The translations under genes were made by a program, and so were the position numbers. Below, one piece after another: positions 33,634-44,435 of a DNA stretch of 64,000 nucleotides. This stretch comes from Anaspis maculata (Eukaryota > Arthropoda > Insecta > Coleoptera > Scraptiidae). The stretch is from positions 103,322,836 through 103,386,835 of the forward strand of contig OX421962.1 in NCBI GenBank assembly GCA_949128115.1. Direction: 5' to 3'. Each line of letters opens with the position of its first letter. Positions within the stretch are counted from its first letter, which is position 1. Below the pieces are notes generated by a model. The model did not search any database, was not told the DNA's origin, and saw nothing but the letters and a program-made list of their open reading frames with translations.

Positions 33634-35029
33634 TGTAGGGTTTCGCCCTATTTTAATTTTAATATTTTAGGCATGTATTTTAGCTATAAGCGCGCCGTCG
33701 ATAGCTTTGAAATTTGTATATGTTCAAATGCTTGGAATGTGTGATTTTACGACTTTGGGGTCCGTGTTTTTCTGTCGACCGCTGGTGGACAGCGGGGACA
33801 AGAGGGTGTCGGTTGCCGGAGAGCTAAACACTACGCAAAAGTAGTGCAGGGACTCTCTCGGCTCCTGCTGGCCGGAAGAGTTGTGTTTTTGTTTGTGTAT
33901 ATCCATGGTACGTACTGTTATTTATTTTTTCATGTCTGTACTAATTTCGTCTCGTTTTTGAACATTGCAATGGATTTTGAATGTACCTAAATTATCATTT
34001 CTTGGGGTAGTTTACATTTTTGTCTAATAAATTTTTAAACGCACGTATTATTTGCTGGTGGCTATTTATAGCACAAACAAGCTCTAAAAGTCTTTGTCTC
34101 GAAGCCGTGTTGGGCTAGAATATTTTACCTTGTCTGTACATTCTAAATAATGCATTTCTTTTGTGTAAAATTTGCTTGTTACATCTTACTTGACTGTAAT
34201 TTTTTTGTACGTCGTATTTTGGTCTGTGTCATGATTTAATTGTCACGTTAATTTAATGTCAATTGTCCTCCGTCTGTTTTTGTGACTCTATTTTTTTTTT
34301 CATGTCATTTCGATGCTCACTGCTAATTTTGTCAGATATTTAATGTACCTATGTATTTTCTTCGATCCCCATTGATATTTTATTGTTGCTGATTTTATTA
34401 TACACCTTGTGGATTTTATGCTCTATTTTTATACATTTTACCTCTGATGTTTTCGCATTTATCTACTGATGTTTCTGTGATTTTGTTCTACTAATTTGAC
34501 GTACATTGAATACCTGAAATTATCAGTGAGACATTTTGTCTAATATTTGCGAGTCTTCTTCTTTGGGCCTAACTCACTGGTTTGTTCGGCGAATTCTTCC
34601 AGAGAGGTGCCTTTTTCCGAATTCGTCACTCTCCCTTTTTCTTTGACTGACAGTTTGACATAATATTTTGTTGTGTTTTAATTGTTTTTATTAATGTTGC
34701 TCGTTTTGTGTCATTTTGCACTCTGTCAGTCCTGTGTTAGGTGTTTTGAGAAAAGAACCATAAAAGGATTATTTTTGCACTTATTTTGTTTGAGTAAATG
34801 TAAATGTCAGTGCAATGAGCGTGTTTCATTAACCTCCTTCTTCTCTCCCTCTGGGTCGTCTTGTCTCTGAGCAAAAGCGAATCGAAGGGTTTTGAACCGC
34901 GGGTTTCAACGCGGGCGCAACGAAAACAAAAACGGACACGACGAAGGGTTCCAAATTTCAGATTTCGGACAATCACAAATAGGCCAAATTAATGTCATGT
35001 CAGGGGGGTGCCAGGGGCGTACCATTACA
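33634..35029 (+). repeat. 5' LTR, 1396 bp
   Basis: Starts TGTAGGG, ends CCATTACA. Contains aataaa near 34025 (gtctaataaattt). Apart from a replaced block at about 33704-33739, the first 1.3 kb looks identical to 36505-37814, which implies recent insertion. Confidence 0.88.
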
Positions 35030-36504
35030 GAGTGGTGCCGTGACCAGGATTGTTCAAAAGAGGGGGACGCTGTGGGAAGACGGCAGGATTGTTCAAAAGG
35101 GGGGGAACGCTGTGGGGAGAAGTCTGGAGAAGCCATGAAAAGCCAGGAGTGTTGAAGGATCAACTCGTTTTTTTTTGTCGGATTGTTTACGCAGGATTGT
35201 TCAAAAGTGGGGGAACGCTGTGGAGAGAAGCCAGGAGTGTTCCAGAACAAGGATTTTTTCATCAAGTTTTTTTTTTTAATTTTCATCGGACTGTTCGTGA
35301 CAAAGGAAGGATTGTTCACGAGAAGAGAAATCTGGATTGTCCAAGGATTGTCCAAGGAGCGAGTTTTTTTTTGTGAATCCGGATCGTTCAAAACTATGGG
35401 AAATTGTTTAGAAAGGGAAACGATGAGACCAATTTTGTTTTTGTCAAATCGGCGTTGTTCATGGGGGAAAGCCTGTGGGGGAGAGGGAAAGAAATTGTTT
35501 TTTTTTGTCAAACCATTCAAACCAAGAGTGTTCAAATAAGGGATCGATGGTAAAAGAATATTTTGTTTGTTTTTTGTGTGAACCATTTACTGCTGAACCT
35601 GGTTTTGTTTCATGAAATGCCGATCCCAATCTTGTGGACGCTTGTACCTGACGTTGGACTGATTCTCTTGAAAATGGATTTTTCCACATGACGACGGACG
35701 AGATGATGTACCTGATCCTGCCATCACAGAAAAATTCAAGAACGCTCATCAGACGATTTCTACCGAACCAGCAAGCTGGGCTCAACCGAAACGTTTCTTG
35801 CTTCACGAAACATGATTCCAGCAACACCTGGTCTGTCGAACCCAAACAACATCATTGACCTGACATGCTCAATTGAACCAGTCACACCATTTTGCAAAAC
35901 ATCACCATTGACAATTTACAAGACCTCGCCGCCATTTTGTTCAACACCACTGTCTGACCACTGAACAAAGAAAAATCTTCTGCTGAGACGAAAAGAACAT
36001 CCAAACGTCACCGTCAGCTTGCTACCTGATCCTACGACAATTTTGGAACCGAAACGTTTCAAGAATCATCATAGTCATCTTGCTTCATGATGACCGAGCT
36101 TCTTGCCTGATGTCAACACACTATTCACCAATTTTTGACCACTTTACCACCTGGTTCCACTGAAGCGTCTGGTCTGAGCAGGAAGCCAGTTCTGTCACAC
36201 GAGTTCCAGTTGCCAACAGGATGTCCCAACTGTTTGGTCACCACCTGTAATCTAGGGGCGTCCGCCTCTTCTGATTTCGAAGAAACGGCTTGTCTGAAAC
36301 CCCCACCAATATTTCGACACTTCCTCAACTTTTGTCGACTAGGGGCGCTGCTCCTACTTCTTCATCTGCTTCATGTGAAGCTACCCTGCCAGCAACATGA
36401 AGAACAACAAGAAGAAAAGCTCCACCACATGCCCTGACTTGGGTTTGTGAAGAATCGCCGTTTTCGTCCTCTGTTCTCGTCCGGTGTTTCTTCAAGGGGC
36501 GCTC
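35030..36504 (+). other. LTR element interior, non-coding
   Basis: Starts gagTGGTGCCGTGACCAGG, where TGGTGCCGTGACC is a plausible tRNA primer-binding site. The first 300 bp contain repeats of aggattgttcaaaag followed by (a)cgctgtgg. The rest has no long reading frame with a known motif. It ends at ttcaaggggcgctc, a weak polypurine tract, just before the right LTR. Confidence 0.7.
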
Positions 36505-39500
36505 TGTAGGGTTTCGCCCTATTTTAATTTTAATATTTTAGGCATGTATTTTAGCTATAAGCGCGCCGTCGATAACTGTGTTAGTCGTAAACTGTGTGAT
36601 TTTACGACTTTGGGGTCCGTGTTTTTCTGTCGACCGCTGGTGGACAGCGGGGACAAGAGGGTGTCGGTTGCCGGAGAGCTAAACACTACGCAAAAGTAGT
36701 GCAGGGACTCTCTCGGCTCCTGCTGGCCGGAAGAGTTGTGTTTTTGTTTGTGTATATCCATGGTACGTACTGTTATTTATTTTTTCATGTCTGTACTAAT
36801 TTCGTCTCGTTTTTGAACATTGCAATGGATTTTGAATGTACCTAAATTATCATTTCTTGGGGTAGTTTACATTTTTGTCTAATAAATTTTTAAACGCACG
36901 TATTATTTGCTGGTGGCTATTTATAGCACAAACAAGCTCTAAAAGTCTTTGTCTCGAAGCCGTGTTGGGCTAGAATATTTTACCTTGTCTGTACATTCTA
37001 AATAATGCATTTCTTTTGTGTAAAATTTGCTTGTTACATCTTACTTGACTGTAATTTTTTTGTACGTCGTATTTTGGTCTGTGTCATGATTTAATTGTCA
37101 CGTTAATTTAATGTCAATTGTCCTCCGTCTGTTTTTGTGACTCTATTTTTTTTTTTCATGTCATTTCGATGCTCACTGCTAATTTTGTCAGATATTTAAT
37201 GTACCTATGTATTTTCTTCGATCCCCATTGATATTTTATTGTTGCTGATTTTATTATACACCTTGTGGATTTTATGCTCTATTTTTATACATTTTACCTC
37301 TGATGTTTTCGCATTTATCTACTGATGTTTCTGTGATTTTGTTCTACTAATTTGACGTACATTGAATACCTGAAATTATCAGTGAGACATTTTGTCTAAT
37401 ATTTGCGAGTCTTCTTCTTTGGGCCTAACTCACTGGTTTGTTCGGCGAATTCTTCCAGAGAGGTGCCTTTTTCCGAATTCGTCACTCTCCCTTTTTCTTT
37501 GACTGACAGTTTGACATAATATTTTGTTGTGTTTTAATTGTTTTTATTAATGTTGCTCGTTTTGTGTCATTTTGCACTCTGTCAGTCCTGTGTTAGGTGT
37601 TTTGAGAAAAGAACCATAAAAGGATTATTTTTGCACTTATTTTGTTTGAGTAAATGTAAATGTCAGTGCAATGAGCGTGTTTCATTAACCTCCTTCTTCT
37701 CTCCCTCTGGGTCGTCTTGTCTCTGAGCAAAAGCGAATCGAAGGGTTTTGAACCGCGGGTTTCAACGCGGGCGCAACGAAAACAAAAACGGACACGACGA
37801 AGGGTTCCAAATTTTCGCCTTATTTTACCATATAAAAATGTATATTAAATCAGCGCGCTGCATAGCTAGAAATATTTAGTTTTAAAAATTCCCCTTTTAA
37901 CGAAACAGGCACAAAAATGCGAACTTGCGTTAACCCATGGTCGGGCAGTTTTGATGCGGTCACATTTGGGACTTTCGACCATAGTGTCGTCCGTCCTAAG
38001 ACTGTAAATAGGTCGAGCGACGAGATTTTATTACTTTAAATGAGGGTGGCTGTTCGTCTGCAGAGCCTAGGAAGAAATCGAGGAACGGATGCTGGGTAGA
38101 CGCACACGGGCTCTTGAAGACATATGTCGCGTTTAAGTGTTGTTCCTTTTGCGTGCTTTTGTAGGTAAATATTAATTTTTGTAGTATTTCCAATTACTTG
38201 TGTATTCGTTTGTCGTTTTATTTTTGAACACTACTTGGTTTAAGTTGCTAATTTACTGTCGAATTGAATTAAAAGTACGTCCTCTTTATTAAAACATACG
38301 CTCAGATAATTTTAAAGGCACGCGTGCCGCTTTTGACTGGAATAATTCAACGTGAAGTGTTTATTGCATTAACTTTGTCTGTTTGAATTGTATGTCAATC
38401 ATTCTATGGTCAGATTAGTAATTTTTGTATGTAATTTGTTTTTCATGTGTGCACTTGACTGTAATTTTGTGTCAAATTTTAGCTGAACGTCATTATCTAC
38501 GATATTTTTATGTTCTCATTTTTATGTACAGTTTTGTAGTCAACTCTTTTTTCTTATGTCAGTACTGTACCTTTGATGTGTCATAATCTTTGTGTCAATA
38601 TTCAGAACCCTCCGTCTGTTCCGGTTCTCAAATATTTATCCTTTTTGTTTGTTTACTTAGAATTACCTCCTGAGATTTTGCAAATGGCGCTTGCGAGTAT
38701 GATCGGGCCTCGATGTACCTATTTTACTAATATTTTCTTGAATACCGTGAAAGTCGTTCCTGTACTATCAACCACTTCTACCCAACCTAAAAATTGACTT
38801 TTACAATGTTTACTTTTGTCTATGTGTCAGAGGGCTTTTACCGTCCAAGCAGGTTGTACGGTACTTTTTGTTGGGGAGTCATGTTCATTTATTTTGCTTT
38901 GTATGTGATGAGATGATTTGATGCTACCTGCCAGGGTGAGGGACAGGGACAGCCATGGTAGATACGAACGGTTGGTTGCAACTTAGTCGCTTGCGACTCG
39001 TGTAACGAGGCAAATGTCAGTTTGATTGGGATAGGTTCTCTTACAGTGTCCTCGAGTACAGGTTCACAACAGGATTACCCCCATGTGTAGTTGTTGAATT
39101 TTGAAGTTGTATTGTAGTGTTTTGTTTATTATGTCCTGTCTACTAACATGTCTTCAGTTGTTGTTTTTTGAGTGTTTGTGTGAGTGTGGCGACCTTTTGT
39201 TTTGCGTTATTATGCGTTGCTTTGCGTTACTTTGCGTTACTTTGCGTTGCTTTGCGTTACTTTGCGTTGTTTTGCGTTACTTTGCGTTATTTGCTGCGTT
39301 GCGGTAGGGAGAGCAAAGTCTCAGTGAGTTTCACATTTTGTCACATGTTTGAGAACCTTTTTCTTTGAGCCTAACTCAGTGGTTTCTTTGACTGGGTTCT
39401 TCCACATGAGTGCTCTTTTTCGAATCCGTCATTCTCCATTTTCTTTGACTTGACAGTTTGACATATTTTGTTGTGTTGTTTTCAATTGTTTTATTGTTTT

Positions 39501-39813
39501 GCCCATTTTATCTATTTTGTACCTTTTGTTCATTCTGTCAGTCACATGTTAGGTGTTTTGAGAAAAGAACCATAAAAGACTAATTTTGCACTTTATTTGT
39601 TTTGAGTAAATGTAATTTTCTGTTCAATGAGCGTGCTTCATTGAAGTCGACCTTGAAGTCCACCTTCTTCCCCCTCGGGTCGTTCACCTCATGAACAAAA
39701 GCGGATCAAAGGGTTAAGATGCGAACAAAAAACGGGTACAACGTAGGATTCCGATGATCAGAGGCCAAACACGTGAAATTGTCACTGGGGGGTGCCAGGG
39801 GCGTACCATTACA
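36505..39813 (+). repeat. Chimeric 3' LTR unit
   Basis: 36505-37814 copies the 5' LTR up to ggttccaaattt. From 37812 the text switches to tttcgccttattttacc, the beginning of a diverged LTR of the same family (compare tttcgccctattttaat at 33641). That copy then runs to the shared end gcgtaccattaca. The overlap ttt is the only homology at the join. The second part (2.0 kb) keeps blocks such as gaaaagaaccataaaag. Confidence 0.78.
39203..39300 (+). repeat. 10-bp tandem repeat in the diverged LTR
   Basis: About ten units of tttgcgttac / tttgcgttgc, period 10. Present only in the diverged LTR segment. Confidence 0.85.
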
Positions 39814-40640
39814 AGCTCAGCTCCGCTCCGCCGGGTATCGCTCATCATAAACTGAGCATAACGCAGATTATGATAACGCTGGCGAAGAACTGGAAGAATA
39901 TCCCATCAGAAAAAGTTGCTTGAATATTTTCCACGTATCTGAAAATTATCGTTTCTTTGAAATGTCATATCGCCACTGTCTAAACAAGGTTTCACCTCAG
40001 AATGGCCATGTGAAGCTCAACGCACTTTTTAAATTTTATGTCATCTTGAACTCTACCTCTTTTGCTCCGATAGCAAATACTGATCAAATTTTGTTTCAGA
40101 ATATCGAACTGAGCCGCAGCCACAGTTATAATGACCCAAGTCAAAATATCAATCGCCGAACAAGATTTGACTTATTCTTCGAACGCTTCAAGCTGTTGGC
40201 TGGTAAATCCGTAAAATTGGGGTTCGGCAACCTGGTCTTCGATTTCTAGAATTTTCTTTTGACGATACGAGAAATTGACAAGTTTCCATAAAAACGTGCA
40301 TTGGGACATAAAGATAATGAGAGTTCCAGTGAGCTTGGTAACGTCGTCTGTTTCCAAATCAAGTTCAATCACCATAGACAACAATTGGCTGTACGCAAGG
40401 AAGTAAGTGAAGCATTTACTGAAGATGAAGAGCCCGCAATAGCGATTTTTGGAACGTGAAGGGTAAAACCCGGCGAAAGTCAGGAGCTTTCTTTCGATAC
40501 GTAACGTATTCCGCAAATCGTAATTCTATAAAATCAAAACAAATTAGTACACCAAAATAAAACTTGTATAGCTATGTAGCTGCATACTTCAATGCAGAAT
40601 GCCATCGCGTTGAACAGTATCGCAGTTTTCACGTTGCACT

Positions 40641-40648
40641 CTTTTGTA
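40641..40648 (-). promoter_or_regulatory. Decayed TATA box of OR-C
   Basis: TACAAAAG where OR-D has TATAAAAG; the surrounding 40 bp are nearly identical between the copies. Confidence 0.55.
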
Positions 40649-41489
40649 AGCTTGAGCCCCAAACAATCAAATGCAGAGATGGACTCAATTTTTCGATTGG
40701 GATTTTGCTCTGTTGTACTAATTTAACTGGCTGGATACAAAATAAGGAAGGTTGGGAGATGTTTCGCCAAAAGAACTTCCAAGTTGTAGTGCAGAATTGG
40801 ATAAAACCGAGGATAAAACGAGGCGCTTTAGCCCGAATTCGGTATAGATTTTGGTCCGGTTCTGTGGTATGGAAACATTTTCAGTATACGAAACAAAGAA
40901 GTGTCACGAAACTCAAAGGGAATTTTTAATAATTTGCACTGGGTGCTTCGTGTACGGCCTCGCCAAAGGTGTAATCATACATGCATTTTAGTTTCTGTTT
41001 CAACATGCTAATTAGTGGCTTTGACTGAAGTAGTCCCAAAGTCTTATGCATTTCATTCAATCACGTGAATGGGAGTAGTTTTTTTTTGCTATAAATTCCA
41101 AATTATAAGTCAGGTCAATGCGTCGCGTCGTCTGTGCTACTTTCCATATAGGTATACAATGTTGAATGCATCTTTTGTTAGAAACGATGGAGATGTAGGT
41201 ATGTAGAGTAACAGATGTATACCTACAGGATGGTCCAGATTTGGGAAGAAAAAAATTAAAATCGATGGAGCTACAGAAAATATCGAGAATTCCATCAGAA
41301 AACATCTCAGAAATGTGGAGGATGTAGCTTCCCCTTGTAGCATCTGCAGCAAGCTACACAACGGTGTACTACTGGCGGCCTAATTATTAAAGCAATATTG
41401 CCTCGAATATTGCTCTAATGTTTGCTTGTTTTGATTAACAATAAGTTCAAGGTTGGTCACCTTCTTCAATTGATTTTTGGAGAGCTTCT

Positions 41490-43042
41490 AGGCAGATAAC
41501 TCTGGAGACATTCTCTTGTGAAAAAACGGCAGTTTTTGTCCCAGGCAAAAGATTATTTGATTTCTTTGTGATCCCCTACGGGTTGTTTAGGAGTCCGCAG
41601 ACATTTCAGCGTGTCATGAAACGTGTTTTGAGCCACGTTCTCATCGCTAAACAGCAAGTACATATCTTTTAGGCATTTCCATTGACGTCAAAGCAGTGTT
41701 GCCGACTGTCCGGAATCGCCTGCCAAATTTTAACCAAATAATGTTGGGGGGGGGGGACAACCGAACTACAGGGCCCTTATATGGAGTTCCAGTTTCTGCA
41801 TTTTTTGTTCCTCTGCCATTTTTTTGAGTTTCCGTTTGAAACTTTTGTATTAAGTTCAAAACAATGTCCTCAATGCACCTGCAAAACAAGTTCTCGTGGA
41901 AAAGTGTGTTTTTTGTGAAAAAGCAAGCCAAACATGTTGAATTACCAGCACAAGTGCTTTCCTATCACCCAAATATTCAGTTGTGCCAGTGGATAATCGA
42001 CCCAAAATTCTGCGTGAGTGTCATAATGATCCATCTTCGGCTCAACTCGGTGTGTCTGAAACAAAGGATTGAATAACGGACATTTATTACTGGCCAAAGC
42101 TCCAGGCTTCCGTTCGCAACCCTGTCAGAGCTTGTAAGACATAGTGCTGATCAAAAAATAATGTGAGAATGTGTCTCGTCCTCGCTTGATAGGTAAAGAG
42201 AAAACTGTTAGTTTTTCTTTACAGATGGACAGCAAAGAGATCATGGGTCCCTTACCCAAAAAACAAAAAGGAAGTCAGTATCTTACTTTGACAGATTGGT
42301 TAACGAAATTTGTGATGGTTCAACCTCTGCGCGTCGCGGGTCGACAAAACCAATCGTCAGGTTTCTCAGAGAACAGCTATTATCACTTTTTGGTGTTCCC
42401 TATCGTTCTTGTAGATGATAATTCTCAATTTGTTTCAAAAGAATTTACATTGATTTTGAAAGGTTCAAAGAGTGTAGTACAATGCGCGCTACCACCCTCA
42501 AGTAAACCATACTGAACGGCTGTATCGCGTGCTAGGGACGGCGATTTCCTCCTATGTGAAAGATACCCATAGCGATTGAATAATTACATTTTCGAAATTG
42601 TCCAGGCTATTCGACTTGTCGAGCATGAAGTTACTCAAGTGTCTTTATCGTTTCTGATGTTCGGTTCAAGACGTACTTCCTGTCTGGTAACTTTTATAGC
42701 TCCGATGATTATTCATTCATCGAGATAAACATTGCGAAGCGCCTGTTCTGGTCGAAAGAAACGGTTTTCCTTCCTAAACTTAACGATGAAGTCAAGCGGC
42801 GGCGACTCAACCAAGCTCACAAAGCAAACTCGTTACAGTACAATTCATCTTTATATTCTTTTCTTGGCGAAATTATTGTCTTGAGTAGAAATGTTATTTT
42901 TTCTGATGCATCAAAGCATTCTTCCAAAAAACTGGCTACAAAGTATGTCCCATGTAGGATTGTCAGAGTATTCTTTGGTTCATCAGCTTCAAGACCTCGA
43001 ATTGTAAGGATGGTGAACTTTCATGTGGAAGATTTAAATTAA
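41490..43042 (+). pseudogene. Gypsy-type retrotransposon pol remnant (RT and integrase)
   Basis: The first piece, about 41490-41665, reads TAVFVPGKRLFDFFVIPYGL and FRSPQTFQRVMKRVL, part of a Gypsy reverse transcriptase. From about 42000 come integrase pieces: LRECHNDPSSAQLGVSETKD and ITDIYYWPKLQ (H2C2 zinc-binding region), and MDSKEIMGPLPKKQKGSQYL (first Asp) with LTDWLTKF. VDDNSQFVS (second Asp) lies near 42415, and a shifted frame gives YHPQVNHTERLYRVLGTAI (Glu). The frame closes with RMVNFHVEDLN and TAA at 43040-43042. Frameshifts and stops separate the parts, and RNase H is missing or unreadable. A dead copy. Confidence 0.78.
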
Positions 43043-44092
43043 TTCTTGTGATTTCGACACCATTCAGACTAAACTATGCATTAGTTGTTGAACTTGGTCG
43101 ATTTTTGAGAACGGTAGTCGTTTTTCCATGATACGTGTCATGATCTACCGTCAACCTTTCAACTCTTAGCCACCCTTAGTATTTTTTTTAATCGCACCCT
43201 ATGGCTTGTGGGGGCTCGTTGTAAAGCTTGTCACTTTCGGCAAAAAAAAACTAAAATATTTTTTTCAAATCAAGTATGTACATAATAAAAAATAAAAATA
43301 TATTTTCTTTGCATATGTGACAAAAGTCAATGCGACCAGTCTGTAGGTATGCATCAACTTACTTTGTGTACCGAATTTGGTCAGAATCAAGTGATTAAAT
43401 TCGGAATCATAACACAAAAACCATTTCCAAAACTCAACTTTGGAAGCCTCTATCTCCGTTATAATACGTTTTCGATGTATTTTTTTCGAAAAAATCTACT
43501 TATTTATTGATGCTCTGCCATCTCCTGAAATATTGACAAAAAAGTGTAACACCCTGTATACTCGTATTTATAAGCTTTGAGAACTAACAAACTCCTATTC
43601 TATTTTATTCCTATTCTTTGCAGCCTTCGATCTCTCAAATGGGTTTAAAAATTCTGCGAAAATGGTTTTTGGTCATATTCACCTCTCAGGCTGTTATGTG
43701 TAATTTTTTCATCTTATGGATCACGTCTTTGCGTGTGCGTCGACTTGAAGAAGAGTAGGAAGACACTTCAAGCTTGCTTATCGAAATATGTCGAGGAAAT
43801 CTGTTGACAGGTTCCACCAGTTCATTGTAATGCAAATGGACACTTCATTTGACATCTGACATCTTCTTTCTAATAATCACATTCTATTATAACTAAGTAG
43901 CTACATTTACAAGTTGGTATAATAAGTAAGTATTATATTCTGTGATTTGTACTATATATAGCGTGAAAAATAATCTGGTACAGTGAAAAAAATCCAGGCA
44001 CCTTGGTTTTCGTGAATTTTAGTCGTGTGGTGCATTCGCCAAGCTCAAATTGACTCAAGTTATTGACCTACGAGTTTACCTATGACCTGCAA
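43043..44092. other. Intergenic between Gypsy remnant and duplication copy 2
   Basis: No gene seen. One isolated acaccctgtata end lies near 43550. The 3' LTR of the Gypsy remnant could be here, but no partner LTR is visible to define it. Confidence 0.4.
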
Positions 44093-44312
44093 CAACAGCT
44101 TCTTGATTTAGTCAAATAATCAAAACCAGATTTGTAGGTATATTTTTCACTATACCAGATTATTCTTCACACGATGGTCTTCAACAATCTAAATATTCAT
44201 ATGTGCACCTAATGATCTAATACTTATCAATCCTATAATCTTTCAAAGCTTACGATCTACGATACGAATGATTCACTATTTTTACCTATATTTGTGTTAC
44301 TGTATAAAATGT

Positions 44313-44420
44313 CTAAACTGGGCTGAAAAATGAAGTGGACCACCTTGAAGTTTTGTCTTGATCAAAATCAAGATTTCTTGAAAAAGATTGGACATCCACT
44401 TCATTTTTGGCTCAGTTTAT
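44313..44420. mobile_element. Hairpin-forming small element just past the OR-D stop
   Basis: Arms aaactgggctgaaaaatgaa and ttcatttttggctcagttt, plus ttgatcaaaatcaag in the centre, form a foldback about 108 bp long, 15 bp past the OR-D stop. It would lie in the 3'UTR. Confidence 0.68.
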
Positions 44421-44435
44421 CAGGTAGGTATTATG

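Larger units (their letters stand above)
33634..39813 (+). mobile_element. Non-autonomous LTR retrotransposon (LARD-like), 6180 bp
   Basis: The element begins TGTAGGGTTTCGCC and ends GCGTACCATTACA (TG...CA). It is flanked by the 4-bp duplication agct (33630-33633 and 39814-39817). Layout: a left LTR (33634-35029), a 1475-bp interior (35030-36504) and a right unit (36505-39813) that starts as the same LTR and changes to a diverged LTR. No gag, protease, reverse transcriptase or integrase motif is present in the interior, so it would need enzymes from another element. The plus strand is chosen because a TGG primer-site-like word follows the left LTR. Confidence 0.85.
33486..39858. mobile_element. 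189-bp MITE, copy 3, split by an LTR element
   Basis: The left part is 33486-33633 (148 bp) and the right part 39818-39858 (41 bp). Together they give exactly 189 bp after removal of the LTR element and one copy of its agct duplication. TAA follows at 39859-39861. Same orientation as copy 2. Confidence 0.88.
32690..40605 (-). pseudogene. OR-C: odorant-receptor pseudogene with nested transposon insertion
   Basis: Duplicate of OR-D. Exon 1 is 40588-40605 (ATG). Exon 2 is 39996-40525: it has a premature TAA at 40172-40174 and a junction at 40160/40161 lacking 192 bp present in OR-D (530+192=722). Exon 3 is split into 39862-39938 (77 bp) and 33079-33101 (23 bp), which sum to the 100 bp seen in OR-A and OR-D. 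Exons 4 and 5 are deleted. Exon 6 (32690-32749, SYSYFAVLQRLY then TAG) survives. The promoter TATA is mutated to TACAAAAG. The gene cannot make a receptor. The insertion in exon 3 consists of three MITEs, the third broken by an LTR element. Confidence 0.92.
32345..41665. repeat. Segmental duplication, copy 1 (OR-C block)
   Basis: Starting at caacagcttcttgatttagt, this block is collinear with 44093-48620 once the 33102-39861 insertion is removed. It includes receptor exon 6, intron 3, exons 3-1, the promoter and a Gypsy reverse-transcriptase fragment. Copy 1 lacks exons 5 and 4 and the LINE found in copy 2. Confidence 0.8.

Noticed and set aside
34682..34870. 62-codon frame identical at 37538-37726
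   Set aside because: Both are in LTR copies. Identity reflects the LTR repeat, the frame is short, and no gag or env motif is present.
40564..40929. 121-codon plus-strand frame, with a related frame at 47551-47772
   Set aside because: It lies antisense over the promoter and first exon of OR-C and OR-D. Its conservation is explained by the segmental duplication, and the two copies do not keep the same reading frame throughout.
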